NCBI RefSeq assembly: GCF_030269925.1
Contig: NC_085117.1
Coordinates: 5,704,731 to 5,768,730 of the forward strand
DNA: 64,000 nucleotides
Reading direction: 5' to 3'
DNA from: Bombyx mori
Taxonomy: Eukaryota; Arthropoda; Insecta; Lepidoptera; Bombycidae
Shown: piece after piece, positions 21,941-33,060 of the stretch
Layout: each line of letters starts with the position of its first letter
Numbering within the stretch: position 1 is the stretch's first letter
Program-made: the position numbers and the translations under genes
The notes under the pieces: model-generated
The model's database searches: none
Seen by the model: the letters and a program-made list of their open reading frames with translations, nothing else
What the model was told of the DNA's origin: nothing

Positions 21941-22185
21941 TTATTTTTTATTGTTTAGATGGGTAGACGAGCTCACAGCCCACCTGGCGTTAAATGGTTA
22001 CTGGAGCCCATAGACATCTACAACGTAAATGCGCCACCCACCTTGAGATGTAAGTTCTAAGTATAGTCAGTCTCAGTATAGTTATAACGGCTGCCCCACC
22101 CTTCAAACCGAAACGCATTACGGCAGAAATAAGCAGGGTGGTGGTACCTACCCGTGTGGACTCACAAGAGGTCCTACCACCAGCA
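21941..22185 (-). mobile_element. SINE A, 5'-truncated copy
   Basis: It runs from T-run and TTGTTTAGATGGGTAGACGA to GTCCTACCACCAG. A short internal duplication (AGTATAGTCAGTCTCAGTAT) and loss of CTGCTTC relative to other copies are visible. Confidence 0.85.
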
Positions 22186-22850
22186 ACAACTTAATTCCCA
22201 GTCCGAATAATGAGGATGTCACGTTACGGCCTTACAATTGAAAGCATACTATTTTTTCCTTGAACTAATTTAAGTAGGGGACCCACTTGCTGGATCCCTT
22301 ACCATCCTTACAGCAGCACGCGAATACTGCCGCTCATCATAAGGTGCGATATCGTACAGCTGCTGCCCTACCTTGAAATCGTCTCAATAAAACAGTAGCT
22401 GAGACTTGGACGGGTTCATTCGACCTTGAGACGGGCGACAGAAGAAGCGCCCTGGCTATCACTGGTCGCTCAACGAAAGGACCTGCTTTACACATCTATA
22501 CAACTGTCAGACTACAACAGTGGTAGCCCGGAGGAGGGGGTCGCGTGCTCGAGTCGTGAATTGACATTTAGACAGATGCCCCCTGCCCCTCGTGTCTGCG
22601 TATGAACGTAATAGGTACATGTGTATGTGTGTTTGTGTGGTTATTTCAATTTTAATTGTAACATCAAGCGCAGGCGACCGCAACGATACACGAGACATAC
22701 GTGTCTTTATAAATAAACCGTTAAATATTGCAATTGCAATCCCCTGTGTATTGGGCGTGAGCTGTGGTAAGCGCGCCGGTTAGTGAATTAATAATATCGG
22801 TGGCCGGCACAGTTTTCGGGGATTATTTGGAGCCAGTTGTGTGTAATACA
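22186..22850. other. Unannotated spacer
   Basis: No feature recognised; two overlapping 63-codon frames on opposite strands (22507-22783) show no domain. Confidence 0.35.
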
Positions 22851-22866
22851 GTTCGTGATCTAAGCT

Positions 22867-23178
22867 CTTCTTCTTTTTCTCCACCTTATCCCACTAGGTG
22901 GGGTCGGCATGGCTAATTTTTCTCTTCCATTCTCTTCTATCAGCCGTCATCTCAACACTCACTCCTCTCTCTCTCATATCGTCATTCACACACTCCATCA
23001 ATGTCTTCTTCGGTCGACCTCTTCCCCCTCTACCTTGCACTACCATTTCCATACATCTCCTAGTCACATGCATCTTCTCTTTACGCATCACATGTCCATA
23101 CCACGCTAACCGTCCGCTCCTTAATTTGTTGTTTACCGGGGCCACTTTCACACTTCCTCTGATATACTCATAATTAGG
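22867..23178 (-). pseudogene. RTE-clade LINE, 5'-truncated copy with 16-bp target duplication
   Basis: On the minus strand an 85-codon frame (23151-22894) has the C-terminal signature of RTE-clade ORF2: LAWYGHVMRKEKMHVTRR, then GRGGRGRPKKTLMECVNDDM, then DRREWKRKISHADPT. It is followed by an (AGAAGA)-type tail. The insertion is bounded by GTTCGTGATCTAAGCT on both sides (22851-22866 and 23179-23194), a 16-bp target-site duplication as left by target-primed reverse transcription. Only about 310 bp of the LINE were copied. The frame is open to its 5' end, but truncation leaves it without reverse transcriptase or endonuclease. Confidence 0.9.
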
Positions 23179-23194
23179 GTTCGTGATCTAAGCT

Positions 23195-23582
23195 ACTCAA
23201 ACAAATATTATTTCGCATATGAATGTAGTATTTAATGTCCTTGGCAACAGAAGTTCTCATTTATGTTCGGAAACGTTTGTTCACGTCTGAGAACAAACAA
23301 CTAAAACCTGATTTAAAAGCTCACCGCATAGAATCGAGTCAAACAAAGACTTATATACTTATACTTTACAAAGCACAATTCTGGACTCGCGTGGACTGAC
23401 CCATCCCCTGGGCCGAGACTCCCAAATGCTTGTTCTCACGGATCAACTATAACCTATGGGTTTACGAGTACTCCATGGGAAGTGCTCTCGAGAGCCGTTT
23501 GGAATTATCATACCGCCTGCCTTCGGACGAGGCTTCATTCATACCGAGAAGCCAGCCAGACAGCGACATGTACATAACATAT
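23195..23582. other. Unannotated spacer
   Basis: No feature recognised. A 67-codon plus-strand frame starts at 23430 but runs into the LTR. Confidence 0.35.
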
Positions 23583-23963
23583 TGTTACGCACTGGGGTTC
23601 GGGATAAATAAAATTCCACCAAAGTACAACTGAAAACTATTCAACACTTAGAACACATAAAACACTTCACAAACACTTTAAATTTCTCGATTCGATTCTT
23701 CCGCTTCGCTTCAGGTGGTCCGTTCGCTGTTTCGCTTCGAGTAGTTCCGATTACTAACTGACTACGTGCTATCTCTGCAACACATTTATAGTCGAGACGA
23801 AATCCCTAGAATCGTCGAGAATATTCCACACAAGTTCAGTATTCCAGTTCGCTATCTGATAATAGATGGCGTTATACATCTCGAGCGTTCTAGATGTTAC
23901 TAGATCTTTCGATATTCGTTCGACTATTCGGCGATAGATGGCGTTACTCTTACCGGCATAACG
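23583..23963 (-). mobile_element. Solo LTR of the TGTTACGCCGG family with 4-bp target duplication
   Basis: This is a 381-bp LTR. In the plus strand it runs from TGTTACGCACTGGGG to TACCGGCATAACG and is flanked by ATAT on both sides (23579-23582 and 23964-23967). Minus-strand TATAAA followed by TCAGT matches the promoter of 14851-15201. The outermost base at one end is mutated. No internal region is attached. Confidence 0.85.
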
Positions 23964-24603
23964 ATATAGAGACGTCCTACTTGTTTGCTTTTTAATAAAC
24001 AGCTCTTCAAATATAATTGTCAGCTAAAGCAACTCGGGCCGAAGCAATTATAAATTGTTCAACTCACTCTACAAAACAGTTGATTTGGATTATTCATTTG
24101 TACTCCCCTCAAAACATGGACCACAGTGTCGCAGCACAAACTCACCGAACCCTAATTATCTTGTTTACCGACCGCCAATCAAATTACACGACGTTGCGTC
24201 ACGCCGATGACGTCAGCCAATCAACTATACACACACCCACACACACAGGTAGACTTTAACACTTTGCAGTTAGCACTTTGAAGAAAACATAACAGCATTA
24301 AGTAATCTCTCAGCCGAAATGACTTGACCACTTAAGTTTATAATGATTACAATGCAACAATCCACATACTTAAAATAGTATGTTCTACGCATTGTAAACG
24401 TTAATTACAAAATTCAACAATATAGTTGTGTATGGAGTTAGTATCGCGAGCGGGGATTAGGGACTCGATCAAAAGCTAAGTGTTGTTTCACCGATACGCG
24501 GCTAACAGCGCGGGCAGCCACTTCGTCAACGAATCGATGCCTATAACGGGCAGGCTTTACATCAAATCCGAATGTCATATAATTGGCCCGGATTATTCCC
24601 AAA
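23964..24603. other. Unannotated spacer
   Basis: It contains a small CA-rich patch (24228-24250) and an 80-codon frame without domain. Nothing else seen. Confidence 0.35.
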
Positions 24604-26459
24604 CTAGTGGTCTCCGGCCGTCAAAATTCGACTATAATTAATTGAAATAAAATTGATTAATTATGAAACATGGCATGAAACTGTTTAGAATTATAATTAT
24701 TTAGGTAATGCTACTTATAAATAGAAAATCTGCGTTAGCTCACCGCCGGTTGGCAGAGTTCCCAGAAGGCTGGCAGCATTTCCACGCTGGATAGCAATGC
24801 TAATTCTTTGTGCAAAATACGTACCGGCCTTCTGGTCACCCGAGGCCTCAAAAAGTTTTTTTTAAGGTCCTTAAAAAAGCTTTTAGCAGATGGGCCCCAG
24901 GGGCCCAACGTTTCCACCCCAAACGGAACAAAAATGAAATCTTTAGAGAGATTTTCATATTTCCGTCGTTTGAGGCCTTCAGCCGTTGAAGCAGCGCTGC
25001 CAGCGTTAGAATTAGTCCCAGGAAGATGTGTCGGTGCCATGGTATCTACACAAGTCGCATCCCAAACGAGCGACTGACCCATCTTCCAGGGAATTATCGA
25101 CATACCGTCTGGTCTCTTACCATCGCTTCGCACCAAACTATTCGGTTCTAGAATGGCTGGCACGCCAGCGCTGACAAGGGCCCGACGGATGATGTCATTT
25201 ATGCTGGCGTGGCGGGATATTCTGCCAGCGCTTTTCACGCATGAGAGCCCGTGGTAACCAAAGCGGTCGACAATGTTGCCACACTGGCAGTGATGCTGAA
25301 CACAGCAAGGTGCCCGCAGGCGAAGACAGGTTGCTAAACGAAAGCTATTGTCGGACATTAGAGTGCCGGTGTGAAGTGATGGATGGGCCTGCAACCATAG
25401 CCCCGATTCCCATTCTGCAACTGCGAGGAGGCGAGCACGCTCTGTTGAATCTCTACATGAGTCAAATAAATTTTTACGTATTAATTCACAGAGCGACTCA
25501 TCCCACAATCGCTGAGAAGTCGGGACCGTGGGCAGATCAGTATTAGGGCAGGTTAGTAACCACTCATTTCTTGCTTCAGTCATATAAGTGATTTTTGGAT
25601 CCAATAAAGGCGAAGAAAATTTTAGAAACGAGTTCGTAAGTACTGTGGACTGAACCAAGAAATGCTGGTAATGCTACACATGAAATTTTGCGGATGCCTA
25701 GGCCCCCAAGCTTTATCGGGAGAGAAGCTAGGGACCATATTCGGTCGTCCATGTCTATGTTCAAAACCGCAACGAGTGTATCCCTCACTATGTTGTCCAA
25801 ATCCTGTAAAAGAGTTTTCTGTGTCCAGATTGAACAACACCGGAGGTAGTAGGTAAATTTGGGAACGAAAAGGCAGTATTTAATGATGTTGTAAGCCATA
25901 TGAGTGTTAATATTGAGTAGACGGCCTGAACATGCACTAAAATTTAGGATTTTCTCTTTAACGAAGTCCTGTATGGACTCCTCAAAGACTGGGGCACCCA
26001 AGAGACGAAGTGATGACTTATCTACAATTTGAATGCCAGGAATAAGCTTCTTAATTTTCTCTAAAATTTTCTTGAAATTATAAGTTTGTACACTATCATG
26101 ATTCTATTGTCGAATACATACTTCTTTAATTACAGATTTCTGCAAGACTACACTATAGACAAATATTAATAAAGACAAACAATATTTAATGTATTCTCAA
26201 TTTGCCCACAGACTTTAAGCAATAAGAAAAGTTTGACAATAAACAAATAGTACGGATGCGTGTGCGTGTCAAATACATGGTAGTGTGTGTAATGTTTTTT
26301 TATTAATTAAATGTATTTTAATGTATATTTAAAAAAAATAGCATTCTGCACTCCTTCTCTATATTCTCTATAAGTGTCGAAGATTTCATACTCCTCCGAC
26401 CGCGCAATTTTCGTAAAAATGCGTACAAAGTTTTTGCTTCACGTATTAATATACATTGA
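24604..26459 (-). mobile_element. Helitron A (Lep1-like) split by a LINE insertion
   Basis: On the minus strand the 5' part (26459-26072) carries the family sequence TTAATACGTGAAGCAAAAAC and downstream matches to 61857-62273. The 3' part (24648-24604) reads ATTAATTATAGTCGAATTTT and ends ACCACTAG|T. Between them lies a 1.4-kb LINE fragment bounded by TTGAAAT on both sides (24642-24648 and 26072-26078). The two parts rejoin into the standard Helitron. Confidence 0.8.
24649..26071 (-). pseudogene. Non-LTR retrotransposon fragment: RT thumb, zinc finger and PD-(D/E)XK-like nuclease
   Basis: Two overlapping minus-strand frames (26001-25576, 141 codons; 25658-24735, 307 codons) are one ORF broken by a frameshift near 25.6 kb. 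The first has the post-palm sequence SLPIKLGGLGIRKISCVALP typical of LINE RT thumb regions. The second has C-x-C...H-x4-C (residues 124-140, CQCGNIVDRFGYHGLSC), then GRISRH, GKRPDG (180-185) and LVWDATCVD (197-205). The RPD...WDAT pattern resembles the restriction-enzyme-like endonuclease found after the RT in R2/NeSL/CRE-type LINEs. RT catalytic motifs are absent because of 5' truncation. The exact clade is inferred, not proven. Confidence 0.75.
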
Positions 26460-26879
26460 CACATAACATACATGACCTTCTAGAACTGTATCTCCTGTGT
26501 CTTAAATGGAGGAGATAGATGTCGAGCTCTCCCTGGGGAGGAGCACCGCTGCGCTTTCGACAGAATTAACTTCGATGCACCACTTGCAGAACTAATGACG
26601 TTTTTAGGTTGGATTCTTTGCCACGAAGAACTCGTCTCACTGGAGCAGTAAACGTCCACGTCATCGCTAAAGGAAGTGGACTGGGTCGGGTTGCCGGTTG
26701 GGGGATGTTGTTAACATAGAGACTGGGACAGGAGCGGTAGGACCACGTGATATCAGATATCGAACGGTTAGGTTAGCACGAGATTGTTCGGCGCGAACGT
26801 GTTGCACAGCTCGTAAATCGAACCTTCTACTTATTACTGAGTCCATTATTGTTAAACATTGACGAAGAAATAATAAAAA
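26460..26879. other. Unannotated spacer
   Basis: No feature recognised. Confidence 0.35.
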
Positions 26880-26957
26880 TCTTACGTTACGGACGTTTTT
26901 TCTCGGTTAGAGTGCCCCTCCGCATCGTACCATAAGGATCTTCGTTCCAAAAAAAAA
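26880..26957 (-). mobile_element. GGAACGAAGTTCC element, truncated copy
   Basis: It shows the inverted end CCATAAGGATCTTCGTTCC plus the adjoining CGTTACGGACGTTTTT block, followed by an A-run. The other end is absent. Confidence 0.6.
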
Positions 26958-27460
26958 GTACGAAAATGTTATTGAATAATATTTTTTCTGTTGGCCTCTG
27001 TTTCCGGGTTGCTCATCTCCCTCCCTCTACTACGTGTAAACAAGTGAATATGATGACCCTCCCGCACGCAGGCGCTACCCTCCGCCCGCGAGGATACAGC
27101 CACGAAGATAAAACTTACAAACCCACTAGGAGTTTAGTTTTGAACGTTTTGTTTTACGCGATCATCCTTCCGAGTTCAAAAATTAATTACAACTTGAGAG
27201 GCTATTTTTAGGTATAAAAATTTCGTCGAAAGCAAATGAAATTGATTCATGAAATCATCCTGAATAATTCTTTAAATGGAAATTGTTCATAAATATGGAC
27301 CGGATTGCAGTATCTGAGATGTGACGTCATGCCTTGTGTCTGCTTTTCACTGATCGTATCACTGATATTGGAATGTAAAGAATCCTAGCCTAGAGTCGTC
27401 CACTAGTTACATTATAATAATTAGCATTTTTGTGATGACCACGCACCATCAAGTCTGGGA
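26958..27460. other. Unannotated spacer
   Basis: An 81-codon plus-strand frame (26966-27211) shows no recognisable domain; nothing else seen. Confidence 0.35.
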
Positions 27461-27820
27461 TTTTTTTTTCTACCTATGCTGATAGCCTTGAGAGGCTATT
27501 TCAGCTTCACCTTAACGTGTAGGTGAGCTCACGGAGCTTAAACCGGAAGTGTTGCTAATACTGGCCCTAGCAAGAGCAGTGCTTCGCAAAATCTACCACC
27601 GGATCGGAAACGCGACCCACCGAGAAGATCCGGCGAGAAACTCAGTGGGCTATGTCTATGGGTTAATTCGCTCGTCGAGCCCTTCGTCGCAAGCGACGGG
27701 TTCGACGAGGATGGTGACCGGTACTTGTGGTACCTAAAAGCACCGTAAATGGATCGGGAGGATCCGCAATGACGTGTTTTGGGCGACGTCGACTGTTTAC
27801 CATTCGGTCTACAGGATTAT
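27461..27820 (+). repeat. Repeat B, long copy
   Basis: It shows a T-run, CCTTGAGAGGCTATTTCAGC, CTACCACCGGATCGGAAACG, GAGAAGATCCGGCGAGAAAC, GCGACGGGTTCGACGAGGA and GGATCGGGAGGATCCGCAAT. It is the best-preserved copy of this family in the window. No protein is encoded. Confidence 0.75.
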
Positions 27821-28097
27821 TTGACGGTCTATAGGATTGGGTATGTAGTTTCCTGTGGCCACGACAAGAGGGTTCTCATGTCGTGCCGCCTTCTCAAAGT
27901 GGCGTAATGATGCCGACTGTAGATACTTTCTGACTGAATCAAGTTCCAGGTCAGCATGGAGATGTTTGTGATGGTATTTCGTATTTATTTAGTAAAAAAG
28001 ATATTTACCTTTTTAATTTAAAGTCCACTGCGGCTCATATTTGTATTTCTTATTTTTTCTCTGATTGTGTGATTCCTTCGTTAGTTTATTTAACTTT

Positions 28098-28310
28098 TAG
28101 CTTTGGAATGAGCGCCCCTCCACGGTGTTTCCCGAGCGCTATGACGTGTCCTTCTTCAAACGAGGCTTGTGGAGAATACTTAATAGTAGGCAGCGGCTTG
28201 TCTCTGCCTTTGACATTGCTGACCATGAGCGACGGTAATCACTTACCATCAGGTTGGCCGTATGACTGTCTGCCTACGAAGGCAATTAAAAGTAAAAATA
28301 AAACTTCCGA
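28098..28310 (+). pseudogene. Jockey/CR1-type LINE, 3' end
   Basis: TTTGGAATGAGCGCCCCTCC and CGGTGTTTCCCGAGCGCTAT encode the LWNE(R/L)P...VFPERY signature seen at 3816-4016. The 3' untranslated part ends GCCTACGAAGGCAATTAAAA in an A-rich run. Only the last 50 or so codons survive. Confidence 0.75.
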
Positions 28311-29869
28311 AATTCTTAGTTGCGGTACTAAAACCTGGTATAAACCAAACGCACAAAACAAACACGTACCCAACACAAGAATGTTTTTCTTATTGTCAAC
28401 AGCAGCATCTGCCAAATGAGATTCCGTCCTGAGGACACGACAGGAAATAGCCTGAATACAATAACGCGACCGAATGCGGAATGACCTCAAACGGCTGGGT
28501 CGGCTACTAGTCGGATACCTATCCTAATCCGGCGTCTTACATGCCATCTTCCACACACTTGGGAACCGAGGGATAATATATTCTCCGATTAAGTTGTGTT
28601 CTCGGTTTTTGAAGAGACATGTTACTTATTGATTTCCAAGAATATTCGTTTTTGCACGTTCTTGATTATTTTTCCGTTGTGCAAAAATAAGATTTATTAT
28701 TTTGGGCGTTACGCTTAATTTCGCTCTATCTTATCTATATTGTCCTTCACATTGGCATCGGCATGTAATCCACAATACAAGTCAGTTTTTTCGGTTTATT
28801 GTTACATGTTATTAAACTAATACAGATATAAAAAATCAGTCATAATAATAGTTTTTGCAATAAACAGGCACATTGTTAAGCGATCGGCTATGTACCGGAC
28901 GAACCCTCGTGGGGGACCACCGCGGGGGATCACCGCGGGAGCCACCGTGGCCGGCACTCTTGGCATAATTTTAGCGCTAATAGATTTGTTTTTTGATTTC
29001 TTCGTTAATTTTGCCGATAAGTAAATGTAAAGTTCGTAATTGGGAAATCTTAGACCAAATTGTGAAGTATTTACGGTATTATGTTTCATTATTTTATTTC
29101 ACCATTTCCATTTCATTATGCCCTTACATTGCGATAAGTGTACAGATGTAACCCCGACATCTCTGGATCTGTCCAGTCGGATAACATCGACATTTATAGA
29201 TATTCAAGTCGCGTCGATCCCGCTCGACGCTTGACATCGACAGTAGTCGCCCTGTGGCCGCTGTAACCCAATATCCTTGGAAATAAATATAAAATATATC
29301 CTTCAAGCGTAAGGTATAATTTTTAAGGAGATCCTTCACTACGATGATATCTATTCAAATCTATTTGATGCAGTGAAAGAAATGTCAAATTAAAACTAAG
29401 GGTTTTGTTCAATGGAATCTACCATAATTAGAAATAGGTACATAGATTGAATATATTACTATAAATCAGGCATAACGAGACATAAAGAACTAGTTTGTAA
29501 AATATTATCTATAAATCAAAGTAAAATGAGAAGAAATCGTATAATATTTGTAGTGAACCCAGAGAAACATCCACAAATCACAGTTATCTCGCGAGAAAAA
29601 TATTCGGTAAATACTGTTTACAGGAGAAGCAATAAATATTAGTTTGTATGTCCTTGAACAACGTAACTTTGAACATACACTTAGTCAGATCTTAAGCTTA
29701 GAAACGATGTACATATACCGAAACGTCACAGCCTAATCCGAAGCTGCTCAGTTCGCAAAGGAGCCCCCGCGACATATGATACGTCACTGAGGATTCCCGC
29801 CTTCCACAGTGCCGACCAATATTGAAAATTTAAATAATAGCTTAAAAAAACTAACAAAATACGCTTTTT
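28311..29869. other. Unannotated 1.5-kb region
   Basis: No repeat shared with the window, no domain in any frame (longest about 90 codons, minus, 28817-29089). A GC-rich patch CCGCGGGGGATCACCGCGGG lies near 28920. Confidence 0.35.
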
Positions 29870-30345
29870 TAGAAAATCTAACTAAAAAGTAGAATATAAA
29901 TTTTAATAAATTTGTAAAAAATAGTATTAAAGTATTAGTATTAAAAATAGTGTAAGAAAAAATGATTTTATTGTAAAAAAAACGTGGGGTGCTTTTCAGG
30001 ATATTATCAAAATACGGGTACCAAAATACAATCTACGTTCATAAAATATTTATACCTGCTTATACCATGCATTTGCAATTTATTTTCAATTTTTTAGTTA
30101 GATTTTCTATAAAAGCGTATTTTGTTAGTTTTTATAAACTAGTTATTATTTATTTTTCATTTATTAGTTGAATTTCAATTTTTAATAAAAATTTTCTTGT
30201 TTTATTTTTTATATTGAATTGTCATCGAACCTTATTAAGTATACCAAATTTCGAGTTAATCCGACGTTTTGAAGGGGGTCAAAATCATGTTCAAAGATTC
30301 CGTTACATACTAACATACATACGTCTGAAGCTAATAAAAGCGTAT
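29870..30345 (+). repeat. AT-rich repeat with inverted arms, copy 2
   Basis: It matches 9870-10345, including CGTGGGGTGCTTTTC, TATACCAAATTTCGAGTTAA and CATACGTCTGAAGCTAATAA. Confidence 0.6.
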
Positions 30346-30838
30346 TAAAAATAGCACAGATATCACAGCTACGCATTATTTCAAACAAAAAATCATCTTA
30401 TTCACAGTTTTATTAAAATGCAGACAATGGCTGAAACTATTCACTGAGATAAACCGACGAGTGAGCAAGCAGAGCAAATTCAGTGGACGTCCACGTGACG
30501 GCGACCCTCGTAACTCGGGGTTTTGTGAAGAAGCCGCCGACTGACGTGGAGTTGTCAAAGATTAATCTAGAAAAGTTTTGTTATTTTTTTGATTTGTTTT
30601 CTAAACTATTGCATAGCTTTTATCGCGGGCCTTGAGCGCGGCGACCGAATCATGAAATTCCGTAACGAAAAAAACCTAACACCCCTCACTCCGCCTACCA
30701 TGTAGCTCACGTTCAACACATTCACACGTTGCGCTTTTGTAGTGTTTGTGAATAAGCACGTGGCGGGACGTCACACTGCATGCGCATCATGAAAAGTCTG
30801 CCCATCTCTCTCTCGCGCGGTCTAGCTTATGAGTATGA

Positions 30839-30958
30839 TTTTTTTTTTTTTTTTATTGCCCTTGTAGGCAGACGAGCATACGGCCCACCTGATGGTGAGT
30901 GGTTACCGTCGCCCATGGACTTCAGCAATGCCAGGGGCAGAGCCAAGCCGCTGCCTAC
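30839..30958 (-). mobile_element. Jockey/CR1-type LINE 3' tail inserted in an inverted arm
   Basis: A T-run, then GCAGACGAGCATACGGCCCA, GTGAGTGGTTACCGTCGCCC and CAGCAATGCCAGGGGCAGAG. The last segments match the jockey/CR1-type fragment at 3834-4330. It is the 3' untranslated tail only, and it closely resembles the 3' tail of SINE A. Confidence 0.8.
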
Positions 30959-31079
30959 AAAGGGGACAGTTAAGGTTTTGCTTTTATTAATATTTTATAT
31001 AGCGTGATCTTATTTTGCGTGATTGCAACATAATCTCTGCGTGTCACTGAGCAGTCCATTGTGGGGATGGCGCTAGTCA

Positions 31080-31150
31080 GCAACTTGGCTGTCTCCCTGT
31101 TAATTTTGATGTCCGTGAGTGACAGTGACCACTCAATATCAGGTGATATG
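31080..31150 (+). mobile_element. Degenerate LINE/SINE tail
   Basis: GATGTCCGTGAGTGACAGTG ... CAATATCAGGTGATATG resembles the shared LINE/SINE A tail, heavily diverged. It lies in the centre of the 30593-31703 element. Confidence 0.35.
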
Positions 31151-31706
31151 TACATATGCTTGCAACAAGCGATGCCAATAGCAATTGTGCAATCTTACAC
31201 ATTTTGTCGGTTGGATTTTGATACATAAAGTTTATTATTTATTTTCGTTTCAATTGAATTGGGTATTTTCTTAAAATGTATGGGTAATTTAAAAAAACAC
31301 GCGTGGCACTCGGGGACTGCCGCGGTAAAGCTATTGCACAGCATTTTTTATCAACTGATGAAATTATATTTTAATTAGACAATAATAATTCAATATTAAA
31401 ACAATAAAAAAGAAGACCACGCTATATTTATGAACATTAACAAAAGCAAAACATTAACTGTCACACTCATAAGCTAGACCGCGCCAGAAAGAGATGAGCA
31501 GACTTGTCATGATACGCATGCAGTGCGACGTCACGCCGCACGCTTATTCACAAACACTACACAAGCGCAACGTGTGAATATTGAACGCGAGCTATACGGT
31601 AGGTGGAGTGGGGGTGTTAGGTTTCTTTTCGTTACGGAATTTCTTGATTCGGTCGCCGCGCTCAAAACCCGCTATAGAGGCTATGCAATAGCTTAAAAAC
31701 AAACCT

Positions 31707-31772
31707 TCGACATAGGCGCATCGCTTGATATCAGGACACCAGGTTTCTTATCCATTAGGCCACGACGACTTT
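31707..31772 (-). mobile_element. Orphan SINE A tRNA-like head
   Basis: On the minus strand AGTCGTCGTGGCCTAATGGA matches the A-box region of the full-length SINE A (7195-7165), followed by a degenerate B-box region. Body and tail are absent. Confidence 0.55.
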
Positions 31773-32848
31773 GAGAAGGAGGAGTTTGTTGTCCATTTTA
31801 TGGAGAACGGAACGCAGCCGTTTTTGCGACAACGAAAACTAATCTTCGAAACGAATCTCCCTACACAGTAGCCAGTAAGTAGCCAATCCCTCATTGCTGA
31901 TCGCCTATCGAGCTGACTCAAAAGTTTGCAACACAGATTCGAAGATAGATTTGTGTAACTACGACTATAATCAAACGGTTTAACAATGCGCGGATGCTTC
32001 TTTGACCGTTTACTATTTATATTACGGCTATGGATTTAAATCTGATAATACTACGCTGCGACTGTTGAGGACAACGACAAATCGTAATAGACATAGAATT
32101 TTCGACTTTGTTCTTTTAAAGATTAAAAATACATATTGAAGTGAAAACTTCTTTAGAATCGTTGTGATTTCAAACCGGATGCAACGGAAAAAACAACAGG
32201 TAAGAGACACAAATACAAAAATGTGTAGGATGAAGCCAGCAAAGAATGAGACAGAAATATACATACTATTTAATACAGCGCCATCTGTGAGATTTTTTAA
32301 TACTAACGTGTGTATGAAAGCTCTTGTAGTGAATTTTAATTTAGGATTATACGTGAAATTAAAATATCAATTCACAGAGGGCGCTACCTTACAATTATTT
32401 ACTAATGACAAAATTTTACATATACTTAAGACGTTTAGGATAATTGTATTTTAATTTTGGAAGGTTTCACTTCTACCACGTGTGAATTGTACACATGTTT
32501 TTTTTAATAACACAAATTGAGAACTGGCTTGTAAAATGAAGATAACTTCGAATAAGAACATGATGGTATGGTCGCAGAATGTGCTCACAGTCCTAAATCG
32601 GTCCTTAAGGATGACGCCTCTTGCCACTCCCTCTATGTTCGTATATTCTATGTAAGATGACTGGCACATCGCAGAGATACGAGTAGCACAATCCCTGGCG
32701 CGGCGTGACGCTTCACTCTCGAATACGGAGATAACAACCGACCTCCCTTCTCGTGCGGTGCCTTTATGATTATTTACTTTTTGGATTTTCCTATTACATT
32801 TTTATTGCATTATATCAGAAGAGAAACTCACTAACCCAGTGTTAGTTT
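31773..32848. other. Mostly unannotated region
   Basis: Apart from the candidate MITE at 32277-32385 nothing was recognised. A 96-codon frame (32164-32454) spans that MITE and is not supported as a gene. Confidence 0.35.
32277..32385. mobile_element. Candidate 109-bp MITE
   Basis: AGCGCCATCTGTGA at 32277-32290 and TCACAGAGGGCGCT at 32372-32385 are inverted with 13 of 14 matches. There is no coding capacity; superfamily unknown. Confidence 0.45.
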
Positions 32849-33060
32849 CTGCTTCTTCTTCTCAGTCGTGTCACTCTTGACAGAGTGGTCGTGATCGTCA
32901 TGTAGTGTTGGAAGGGGCAGACTGATGCGTCTCACGATGTCGCGCCATCTCTCCCTGCTCGAGGCCATTCTACTGCACTCATTTAGGGGACCTCCCACTG
33001 CAGTTTTAATTTGGTCGGTCCACCGCATTGGTGGCCTCCCGCGCGGTCTTGTACCATCAA
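32849..33060 (-). pseudogene. RTE-clade LINE, C-terminal fragment
   Basis: A 65-codon minus-strand frame (33028-32831) reads MRWTDQIKTAVGGPLNECSR and SSRERWRDIVRR, then HDDHDHS. This RWTD(Q)I...RxxWRxIVRR ending is typical of RTE-like ORF2 C-termini. The (GAA)-rich 3' tail lies near 32850. A related copy is at 59125-59305. Confidence 0.7.

Larger units (their letters stand above)
30593..31703 (+). mobile_element. Foldback-type element with about 290-bp inverted arms
   Basis: The left arm (30593-30834 and 30966-31017) and right arm (31410-31703) are inverted copies. They begin TTTGTTTT...ACTATTGCATAG and continue through CGGAATTTC(A/T)TGATTCGGTC-type sequence to the inner AGCGTGATCTT. The left arm is interrupted by a jockey/CR1-type LINE tail (30839-30958). 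A single arm recurs at 36095-36330. No transposase frame is visible, so it is non-autonomous, and no target duplication is obvious. Confidence 0.7.
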
